Assembly: GCA_964641415.1 (NCBI GenBank)
Contig: CAZXMW010000002.1
Span: forward strand, 124,001-188,000
Length of the DNA: 64,000 nucleotides
From: JAHECW01 sp964641415
GTDB lineage: Bacteria; Acidobacteriota; Thermoanaerobaculia; Thermoanaerobaculales; Sulfomarinibacteraceae
Direction of reading: 5' to 3'
Both the position numbers and the translations under genes were made by a program. Of the stretch, positions 1 to 6,162 are shown in pieces (the first letter of the stretch is position 1; each line of letters begins with the position of its first letter). The notes under the pieces were generated by a model. That model was not told the DNA's origin. It did not search any database and saw nothing but the letters and a program-made list of their open reading frames with translations.

Positions 1-1015
1 GCTCGTTCGCCACCGGATCGTCGGCGGGATCCGGCGGCCCCCCGACGAGCTCGCGACCAGCGAGAGCCGCCCCAACCACGGCCAGCAGGACCGCTGCCGC
101 GGCTGCCGACCAGCCGAGATGCCGGCGGGTCGGCCGCCAGGCGAATCTGCCTCTCTCGAACGCCCGCGACACGTCGGCGGCGGTGGGCCGGAGGCCGGGG
201 TCCGGGTCGAGCATCCGGCCGAGCAGGCGCTCGAGCCAACGCGGCGCGGAGGGCCGAAGTCGGCGCACGCCGCGGGGCCGCTGCTTCTGGCGCGCCATCA
301 GCGTGTCGATGGCCGTCGTCTTGGCGAGGGGAACCTCACCGGTCAGGCACTGGTACAGCGTCAGCCCGAGGGCGTAGACATCCGACTCGGCCACCAGCTC
401 GCCGCTGCGCGCCATCTCCGGCGCCATGTAGGTCGGGGTCCCCACCACCATCCGGCTCTCGGTCACCGTGGCGCCCGGGGCGACCGGCCGGGCGAGCCCC
501 ATGTCGCACAGCTTCGCCGCGCCCCGCGGGTCGATCACGATGTTGCCCGGCTTGACATCGCGGTGGACGAGCCCCTGAACGTGCAGGTGGTCGAGCGCGT
601 CCGCGATCTGACGCCCGATCCGCACGACATCGTCGACGACGAGCGAACCGCGCTCGGCGAGGGCGTCCCGGAGGCTCGGCCCGTCGACCAGCTCCATGGT
701 GAGAAAGAGCAGACCGTCGGCCTCGTGAACCTCGTGGACACAGACCAGGTTCGGATGGCCGGATCGCGAGGCGCGGATCTCCCGCCGCAGGCGCTCGCGG
801 TTGGCCGGGTCGCGCATGGACGCATCGAGCACCTTGACCGCCACCCGGTCGCCGACCCTGGTGTCCAGGGCCGACCAGACCACGCCCGTGCCTCCCTGCC
901 CGAGCCGGTCCTGCAGCACGAACCTCGAGGCCAGGAGATCACCGGCTGCCACCGCCGACCGTGAGCTGAAATCCTCCGGCACCGAGTCGATGGTCGGTTC
1001 GTGGTCGTTCGTCAC
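1..1015 (-). CDS. Serine/threonine protein kinase with C-terminal membrane segment, 3' end outside window
   Basis: PknB-type kinase that should phosphorylate Ser/Thr of cytoplasmic targets. Read on the minus strand from GTG at 1015: glycine loop GQGGTGVV near residue 40, lysine in VAVKVL (K61), catalytic loop HRDVKPGN (D153), activation segment GTPTYMAPE near residue 195. The magnesium-binding triad reads DMG (KLCDMGLARP) where DFG is usual. After the kinase domain an Ala/Val/Leu-rich stretch (about residues 300-320) looks like a single membrane span, so the missing 3' end probably encodes an extracytoplasmic sensor part. It lies 51 bp after the metallo-hydrolase gene and is probably cotranscribed with it and dut. 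The family call is firm; target and ligand are unknown. Confidence 0.93.
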   Translation of the reverse strand, partial: MTNDHEPTIDSVPEDFSSRSAVAAGDLLASRFVLQDRLGQGGTGVVWSALDTRVGDRVAVKVLDASMRDPANRERLRREIRASRSGHPNLVCVHEVHEADGLLFLTMELVDGPSLRDALAERGSLVVDDVVRIGRQIADALDHLHVQGLVHRDVKPGNIVIDPRGAAKLCDMGLARPVAPGATVTESRMVVGTPTYMAPEMARSGELVAESDVYALGLTLYQCLTGEVPLAKTTAIDTLMARQKQRPRGVRRLRPSAPRWLERLLGRMLDPDPGLRPTAADVSRAFERGRFAWRPTRRHLGWSAAAAAVLLAVVGAALAGRELVGGPPDPADDPVANE

Positions 1016-1066
1016 GTTCGGCAGCCTACGCCAAACGGCGAGACGGATTCAATGCGGACGGATTTC

Positions 1067-1867
1067 TCACCGACCCGTGCCCGGCACGGGATGCGGCTCG
1101 AAGACGGCGTGGGTGCCGATCGTGATCCGGAGCATCGCGGTTCTCGGTACCGCGGCCACCGGCAGGCTGCCGTTCACGACCCGTTCGAGGCAGCCTCGCG
1201 CCAGCTCGGGACTGTTGTTCTCGGCCGACAGGTGGAGGCCGACAACGCCCTTGAGCTCGGGGCAGCGCAACCGCTCGAGGGCCTCCTCGGTCTGGTGGTT
1301 GCCGAGGTGACCGAGACGCGACGCGATGCGCTGTTTGAGCTGCCACGGGTAGGGGCCGTGGCGAAGCATGTCGGCATCGTGGTTGGTTTCGATGAGCAGC
1401 AGATCGCACGCCGCGAGGCGTTGTTCGAGCAGGTGGGTGAAGGTCCCGGTGTCCGTGCACAGCGCGACCCGGCGCCTGCCGTCGGAGACGACGTAGGCGA
1501 CGGGCTCGGCGGCGTCGTGGCTCGTCGCCACCGGCCGCACCCGCAGCCCGCCGACGGGAATGTCACGGCCGGGCGTGAGCTCGCCGCCGGCCCGTGTCCG
1601 CACCGGCAGCTTCGACCAGGTCCCCCGAGTCGCCCACAACGGCGCCGGGTGATGGCGACGCAGAAAAACCTCGAGGCCGCGGATGTGGTCCGAGTGCTCA
1701 TGGGTGAGGAGCACCGCATCGACCTCACGCGGGTCGCATCCGAAGACCGCCAGGCGCTTGGTGATCTGGAGCGCCGACACACCGGCGTCGATGAGCACCG
1801 CGGTGTCGCCGGAGCGCACCAGGGTCGAGTTGCCCGACGAGCCGGAGGCGAGGATGAAGACCTCCAC
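1067..1867 (-). CDS. MBL-fold metallo-hydrolase, YycJ/WalJ-like
   Basis: 266-residue metallo-beta-lactamase-fold protein. The N-terminus (ILASGSSGNSTLV) and zinc motif HEHSDH (residues 56-61) match the YycJ/WalJ group, thought to act as single-strand nucleases or in wall and DNA metabolism. Further candidate ligands lie in ATSHDA, CTDTG and ETNHD. The GTG start at 1867 places the usual beta-strand at the first residue and sits 5 bp after the dut stop; the longer open frame upstream only overlaps dut. The dut neighbour is compatible with a nucleic-acid hygiene role, but substrate is not shown by the sequence. Confidence 0.88.
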   Translation of the reverse strand: MEVFILASGSSGNSTLVRSGDTAVLIDAGVSALQITKRLAVFGCDPREVDAVLLTHEHSDHIRGLEVFLRRHHPAPLWATRGTWSKLPVRTRAGGELTPGRDIPVGGLRVRPVATSHDAAEPVAYVVSDGRRRVALCTDTGTFTHLLEQRLAACDLLLIETNHDADMLRHGPYPWQLKQRIASRLGHLGNHQTEEALERLRCPELKGVVGLHLSAENNSPELARGCLERVVNGSLPVAAVPRTAMLRITIGTHAVFEPHPVPGTGR

Positions 1868-1872
1868 CGCGG

Positions 1873-2325
1873 CTATCGCCCCGTCGACCCGAACCCGCCG
1901 GCGCCGCGGCTCGTCTCGGCCACCTCGTCGGTTTCGACAAACGACGATTGGCGGGCCGGGGCCAGCACGAGCTGCGCTACGCGGTCGCCGCGATGGACGG
2001 TCACCGCCTCGGCGCCCAGGTTGACCATCAGCACCTTGAGCTCGCCCCGGTAGTCGCTGTCGACGGTCCCCGGAGCGTTGATCAAGGTCAGCCCGTGCCG
2101 GATGGCGAGCCCCGAACGAGGCCGGACCTGGCCCTCCCAACCCGGCGGAATCTCGAGGATCAGGCCGGTGGGCACCGCGACCCGGGCGCCCGGAGCAACC
2201 ACAAGCGGATCGTCCACCGCGGCTCGCAGGTCCGCCCCCGCCGAGCCCTCGGAGGCGTAGGACGGCAGCTCGAGCCCCTCGGCGTGGGGCAGACGCTGGA
2301 CTCGGATCACCGGGGCGTTCGGCAT
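1873..2325 (-). CDS. dut: Deoxyuridine 5'-triphosphate nucleotidohydrolase
   Basis: Trimeric dUTPase that hydrolyses dUTP to dUMP and pyrophosphate, keeping uracil out of DNA and feeding dTMP synthesis. At 150 residues it has the family's normal length, and the signature blocks are in order: AGADLRA (29-35), PRSGLA (69-74), GTVDSDYRGE with the catalytic aspartate (86-95), GDRVAQL (113-119) and the C-terminal glycine-rich RGAGGFGSTG arm (140-149). The ATG at 2325 is preceded at exactly six bases by TATGAT with no Shine-Dalgarno sequence, so the message may be leaderless. First gene of a probable dut-hydrolase-kinase operon. Confidence 0.96.
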   Translation of the reverse strand: MPNAPVIRVQRLPHAEGLELPSYASEGSAGADLRAAVDDPLVVAPGARVAVPTGLILEIPPGWEGQVRPRSGLAIRHGLTLINAPGTVDSDYRGELKVLMVNLGAEAVTVHRGDRVAQLVLAPARQSSFVETDEVAETSRGAGGFGSTGR

Positions 2326-2337
2326 GTCACGATCATA
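2323..2337 (-). promoter_or_regulatory. -10 box TATGAT six bases before dut ATG (possible leaderless start)
   Basis: TATGAT at 2337-2332 (minus strand), spacer CGTGAC, then ATG. No convincing -35 hexamer lies 16-18 bases upstream and there is no ribosome binding site between box and start. A start site six or seven bases past the box would fall on the ATG. Confidence 0.5.
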
Positions 2338-2371
2338 CCGCTCCTCCTGTCCGATCCCGATCCCGAGTGCA

Positions 2372-2914
2372 GTCAGGGACGGTGGGCCAAGGCCCACCCT
2401 ACGTCGAACGCACCGGTCCGCGGAAAGGCCNNNNNNNNNNNNNNNNNNNNNNNNNNNNNNNNNNNNNNNNNNNNNNNNNNNNNNNNNNNNNNNNNNNNNN
2501 NNNNNNNNNNNNNNNNNNNNNNNNNNNNNNAAGGTCGGGGACGGTGGGCCAAGGCCCACCCTACGTCGAACGCACCGGTCCGCGGAAAGGCCGGCGGCGA
2601 CGGTCGGCAGACGAGGGCGCCAGGTCCGACGGAGGTGGGCCAAACCGGGACGCGATCGCTTTGTTCAAGGTCGGGGACGGTGGGCCAAGGCCCACCCTAC
2701 GTCGAACGCACCGGTCCGCGGGAAGGCCGCCGGCGCCGGTCGGCAGACGAGGGCGCCAGGTCCGACGGAGGTGGGCCAGACCGCGACGCGACCGCTTTGT
2801 TCAAGGTCAGGGACGGTGGGCCAAGGCCCACCCTACGTCGAACGCACCGGTCCGCGGGAAGGCCGCCGGCGACGGTCGGCAGACGAGGGCGCCAGGTCCG
2901 ACGGAGGTGGGCCA
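2372..2914. repeat. 136-bp tandem repeat interrupted by an assembly gap
   Basis: The unit starting AAGGTC recurs at 2531, 2667 and 2803 (period exactly 136), with a partial copy before the gap from 2372 and the last unit ending near 2914. Each unit carries the palindrome GGTGGGCC-AA-GGCCCACC followed by CTACGTCGAACGCACCGGTC. Copies differ at few positions. The 100 Ns at 2431-2530 are a scaffold placeholder, so the true copy number is unknown. Not CRISPR: the units are contiguous, without unique spacers. Confidence 0.93.
2431..2530. other. Assembly gap (100 N)
   Basis: A run of exactly 100 Ns inside the tandem repeat, most likely a fixed-size scaffolding gap where near-identical copies collapsed. 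Translations across it are meaningless. Confidence 0.98.
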
Positions 2915-2933
2915 GGCGGCGCTCGGTGCAGCA

Positions 2934-4157
2934 TCAGCCCGGGAGCTCGGCGCCCTCGGGCCCGCACATCGCGGCAGCGAGCCGTTCGGGGCGCAGAATC
3001 GTCCGTGCGAGCTCGCGCACGTCGTCGACGGAGATCGCCTCGATCTCGGAGCGCACGCCGTCGAGATCAAAGCGCCGGCCCCGCTCGAGGATCTCGGTGA
3101 CATCCATGGCGCAGCGGGCCATGGGCAGATCGCTGTCCATCCGCAGACCGCGCAGCAGACCCTCGCGAGCGACATCGACCTCGTCTTCGTCAAGATCTCG
3201 GGTCAGACGCGTGATCTCGTCGAGCACGATGGACCAGACCTGAGGATTGGCGGCCGGTGCGCAGGCCCAACCGACCTCGAGCAGACCGCCCGGGCGCCGC
3301 AGAACCAGGGCCGACCAGATGTCGTAGGTCAGCCCCTCGTCCTCGCGCAGCCGTTGGAACAGCCGGCTCGAGGCGCCGACCCCGAGCACCCGATTGAGCA
3401 CGCTGAGCTCGGCGACGCGGTCGTCGCCGGAGGCCATCGCCTCGAAGGCGATCCGGCAGTGGACCTGGTCGGCCCAGCTGCGGACCACACAACGCCGCCG
3501 CCCTCGCCAGAGCAGCGGCGGCAGCGGTACCGGCACCGGCACGGTACCGAGGTCGAGGCCGTCGAGGCAACGCTCGCAGTCGAGGCCGTCGAGATCGCCG
3601 GCGACCGAGACCAGGAGGCCGCCGGGCCGCACCAGCTCGCGATGGTGGTCGATCAGGGCCCGGGTGTCGAGCGCCGCGACTCCCGCCGCCGTCCCGATCA
3701 CCGGTCGAGCCAGCGGGTGTCCGTCCCACGCCGCCTCGAGCAATGCCTCCTCGACGAGCTCGGTCGGGTCGTCGCGCAGCAGCTCGATCTCGGCCAGAAT
3801 CACCCGTCGCTCGAGCTCGACATCGTCGCCGGCGAAGCTCGGACGAGCGATGGCGTCGACCAACAGCGCCAGGCCCTCGGCCAGCGCGTCCGTCGTGGTC
3901 GTCAGGCTGACTCCCATCAGCTCACTGCCGGTCCAGGCGTCGACGTCACCGCCGAGCCGGTCGACCAGCGCCGCCAGCGAGCGCCGATCGCGGCCGCCGC
4001 ACCGGCGCAGGGTCAGATGCTCGACGAGGTGGGTCGCGCCGGCCAGCTCGTCGGTCTCGTGCGCCGAGCCGCGCGTGATCCAGACGCCGGCGGCGACGGT
4101 CTCGCGACCGGGAAGATGCTGGACCAACAGCGCTGGAGGAGTCGACGAGCCCGACAC
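2934..4157 (-). CDS. M16 family zinc peptidase (pitrilysin/processing-protease type)
   Basis: 407-residue peptidase of family M16. The inverted zinc motif HxxEH is present as HLVEH (residues 43-47), with the conserved glutamate-rich helix (RRVILAEIELLRDDP) about 70 residues later. The second domain has the family's RxxF...GLTYDI pattern (LFQRLREDEGLTYDI). The length fits a single-chain, two-domain bacterial M16B protein. The frame is open far upstream, but the preceding pseudopilin ends at 4172, so GTG 4157 is the most plausible start; it leaves the active site at its usual distance from the N-terminus. No signal peptide is evident, so it is probably cytoplasmic. It ends the secretion operon; a role in processing secretion substrates is possible but unproven. 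Confidence 0.85.
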   Translation of the reverse strand: MSGSSTPPALLVQHLPGRETVAAGVWITRGSAHETDELAGATHLVEHLTLRRCGGRDRRSLAALVDRLGGDVDAWTGSELMGVSLTTTTDALAEGLALLVDAIARPSFAGDDVELERRVILAEIELLRDDPTELVEEALLEAAWDGHPLARPVIGTAAGVAALDTRALIDHHRELVRPGGLLVSVAGDLDGLDCERCLDGLDLGTVPVPVPLPPLLWRGRRRCVVRSWADQVHCRIAFEAMASGDDRVAELSVLNRVLGVGASSRLFQRLREDEGLTYDIWSALVLRRPGGLLEVGWACAPAANPQVWSIVLDEITRLTRDLDEDEVDVAREGLLRGLRMDSDLPMARCAMDVTEILERGRRFDLDGVRSEIEAISVDDVRELARTILRPERLAAAMCGPEGAELPG

Positions 4158-4171
4158 GGAGGCGGAGTGTA

Positions 4172-5158
4172 CTACGGCCGTGGCGGCGTCCTGATCGGCG
4201 GCGGCGGTTCGGTGCCTCCCGGCGGGCCGCTGCCGGGGTCCCCTTCGCCCGGAGACTGGTTGAGCCAGTCCGACGGGTGGAGGCCGCGGTCGCGCTGCCG
4301 ACCGCCGCGTCCCGGCTGTCCCGGACCGGTCTGCGGCTGCTCGCGATAGATGAACCGCCACTCGCAGTAGGTCGTGCGGCCCTCGTAGATCTTGATCGCC
4401 TCCTCGCACGACGTCGAGTGGACGCCGACGATGGGACCGACCTTGCGGTCGGCATCGACCGCCCCGAGTCCGGTCGCGTCCTCGGATCGTTGGGTAAAAG
4501 GGTTCGCTCTCGACCCGGCCTCGGATCCGGACCGCGGGCCGCCGCCCGGAGGCTGGGTGCCGATCGGGAGGTTGCTTCGTTGCCGATCGCCGTCTGCCGA
4601 CATGCCGGGGCCGGCCAGCTGACGCCCCTGCTGACCGAGCTGCCCGCCCTCCTGGCCGAGGAAGACCAGACCCCAGTTCTCCGAGTCGGTGATCGGGTCC
4701 TTCCACTTCTTTCGGATCACTCTCGGCTTGGCCTCGTAGATCTCCTTGAGCCGCATCGGGTATCGCCCGTACTTCTGCTTGTAAAGCCGGATCGCCTCGA
4801 CGAACTGCTCGCCGCGAAAGATGAGCTCAGCCTCGCGCTCGCGCTGCATCTGGAATGACGCGGTCTGGACCGCAACCCCCATGGAGATCGACATGATCGC
4901 GATGATGACGACCAACATCACCAGGGTATAACCGGCCTCTCCCCTGCGTCCGTGGCCGTTTCCGTTTCGGTGGCCGCTTCCGTTTCCGTGGCCGCTTCCG
5001 TGGCCGAATCCGTTTCCGCCCGCCGCGGCGAAACCGTGCGAAGCCGGGCAGCCGTTTTTGTTGCCGAGTCCGCGTTCAGTCCCGGCGCCGCGGCACGGAC
5101 CCGGGCAATGACCCGGCTCGAATCCGACACGAAGAGGTGTCGAGGCGCGGGCCTCCAT
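4172..5158 (-). CDS. Pseudopilin-like protein lacking Glu5, with low-complexity leader (GspK-like position)
   Basis: Type IV pilin-like protein: the class III cleavage region EAG/YTLVML is followed by a long hydrophobic helix, then a coiled segment and a globular part containing WKDPITDSENWG, as in GspG-type pseudopilins. Position 5 after the predicted cleavage glycine is Met, not Glu; loss of Glu5 is known for tip pseudopilins such as GspK. The C-terminal third is Gly/Pro/Gln-rich. The start is uncertain: ATG 5158 gives a leader of almost 60 residues, part of it built from a GGNNNC hexamer array (4946-5017) reading G-H-G-N-G-S repeats, which is far longer than normal prepilin leaders. Another in-frame ATG lies at 5206. 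Third of three pseudopilin genes in the operon. Confidence 0.75.
   Translation of the reverse strand: MEARASTPLRVGFEPGHCPGPCRGAGTERGLGNKNGCPASHGFAAAGGNGFGHGSGHGNGSGHRNGNGHGRRGEAGYTLVMLVVIIAIMSISMGVAVQTASFQMQREREAELIFRGEQFVEAIRLYKQKYGRYPMRLKEIYEAKPRVIRKKWKDPITDSENWGLVFLGQEGGQLGQQGRQLAGPGMSADGDRQRSNLPIGTQPPGGGPRSGSEAGSRANPFTQRSEDATGLGAVDADRKVGPIVGVHSTSCEEAIKIYEGRTTYCEWRFIYREQPQTGPGQPGRGGRQRDRGLHPSDWLNQSPGEGDPGSGPPGGTEPPPPIRTPPRP
4946..5017 (-). repeat. GGNNNC hexamer array inside the pseudopilin leader
   Basis: Twelve phased hexamers on the minus strand (GGAAAC, GGATTC, GGCCAC, GGAAGC and variants; one begins CG) that translate in frame to alternating Gly with Asn/His/Ser/Phe. Same pattern as the arrays at 8837, 16188, 22968, 45412 and 45693. 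Confidence 0.85.
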
Positions 5159-5191
5159 CCCATCACTCGCCGGATCCCATGCAGCCCGCAG

Positions 5192-5225
5192 TTCATCATT
5201 CATCATTCACCATTCATCATTCGTC
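5192..5225. repeat. ATTCATC heptamer array
   Basis: Five consecutive 7-base units (TTCATC then ATTCATC, ATTCACC, ATTCATC, ATTCGTC) between two pseudopilin genes. The same unit recurs at 19031-19057. Confidence 0.85.
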
Positions 5226-5250
5226 GATGGCAGCTCAGCTGCCATCGACG
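5222..5250. promoter_or_regulatory. 14-bp-arm hairpin just after the GspG-like gene
   Basis: CGTCGATGGCAGCT and its exact reverse complement separated by one base, beginning 4 bases after the stop codon of the main pseudopilin gene. No T-run follows on the minus strand, so it is more likely an RNA-stabilising or attenuating hairpin than a standard terminator. Confidence 0.6.
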
Positions 5251-5253
5251 CCG

Positions 5254-5691
5254 CTACCACTCCGACATCAACGACCCGTCGAGCGCCACCCGCGTGTCGT
5301 CGGCGTACTTGACGTCGATGATGCCGAAACCGCCCTCGGGCATCAGATCGTCGTCGATGGGCTCGAGATCTTCGATGTCGGTCGGCTCCGCCGAGATCTC
5401 GCGCCACGCGCCCTCGCTGTCCCCGGTGAAAGGGTCGGCCGGGATGAACCGCAGGTAGCCGGAGTCGACCAGCCCCTGCAGCGACTCGGGGTAGACGCCC
5501 TTGTCGGCGAGGTGTTGATCGATGGACGAACGAATCTGGTAAAGATCGGCCTTGATCACCGCCTCACGGGCCCTGGTCGGCGCATCCTGCATGGCCGGCA
5601 CCGCGATGGTTGCCAGAATGCCGATGATGGCCACCACGATGATCAGCTCGATGAGGGTGAACCCGTCAGCGCTCCTGTTGATGCTCCTCAT
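5254..5691 (-). CDS. Major pseudopilin, GspG-like
   Basis: 145-residue type II secretion pseudopilin, the probable main subunit of the pseudopilus. A short basic leader (MRSINRSADG) is cleaved before FTLIELIIVV, with Glu5 present; the hydrophobic helix IIVVAIIGILATIAVPAM anchors and packs the subunit. The C-terminal domain (YPESLQGLV, FIPADPFTGDSEGAW) has the GspG layout, where PDPFG/PWGNPY-like loops bind calcium. It lies 3 bp after the preceding pseudopilin stop and just before a strong hairpin, an arrangement that can raise the level of a highly used subunit. The leader is matured by a PilD/GspO peptidase not found in this window. Confidence 0.92.
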   Translation of the reverse strand: MRSINRSADGFTLIELIIVVAIIGILATIAVPAMQDAPTRAREAVIKADLYQIRSSIDQHLADKGVYPESLQGLVDSGYLRFIPADPFTGDSEGAWREISAEPTDIEDLEPIDDDLMPEGGFGIIDVKYADDTRVALDGSLMSEW

Positions 5692-5694
5692 GAT

Positions 5695-6162
5695 TCACCA
5701 GTCCCTGTATTCGGTGCCGTCGAGCGCCGTGCCGTCGGACAACGAGTACACGTCGTAGACATTCTGGCCGCCCCAGCTCGTGGTGTCCGGCTCATCCTGG
5801 TACGACAGCAGGCCCCACTCCGCTTCCCCGGTCATGGGGTCGACCGGTATCCGGCGGAGGAATCGCTGACGGCGCTCCTGGCCGACCAGGTCGATGCCCT
5901 CGACCAGCACCTCGAGGCTCTCCGGATAGCCCTCGCCGCCGAGCTTGACCGGAATCATCCCCTGATCAGACAACCGCTTGTGCTCGTCGATGGCGGTCCG
6001 CATCTGGCGCAACGACAGCCGGAGCTCGGACTCCTTGCGCCGCTTGACGGTGAACTTGGCCACCGGCAGCACGATGGTCGACAGCAGCGCGATGAGCGCC
6101 GCCACCATGACCAGCTCGGCGAGCGTGTAGCCGCGCTGACGGCGGTGCAGCCTCATCATCAT
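5695..6162 (-). CDS. Pseudopilin, type II secretion / type IV pilin-like
   Basis: 155-residue prepilin-like protein: basic leader MMMRLHRRQRG, cleavage before YTLAELVMVAALIALLSTIVLP with Glu5 conserved, then an amphipathic helix (KRRKESELRLSLRQMRTAIDEHK) and a small domain with YPESLEVLVEG and IPVDPMTGEAEWG, again GspG-like. Its ATG overlaps the secretin stop codon by 4 bp (ATGA), so translation is coupled. It is one of three tandem pseudopilin genes; which is structurally major cannot be settled from sequence alone, but this and the next one have canonical N-termini. Confidence 0.9.
   Translation of the reverse strand: MMMRLHRRQRGYTLAELVMVAALIALLSTIVLPVAKFTVKRRKESELRLSLRQMRTAIDEHKRLSDQGMIPVKLGGEGYPESLEVLVEGIDLVGQERRQRFLRRIPVDPMTGEAEWGLLSYQDEPDTTSWGGQNVYDVYSLSDGTALDGTEYRDW

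Noticed and set aside
2372..2914. CRISPR array
   Set aside because: Units are contiguous at 136 bp with no unique spacers and no cas genes nearby.
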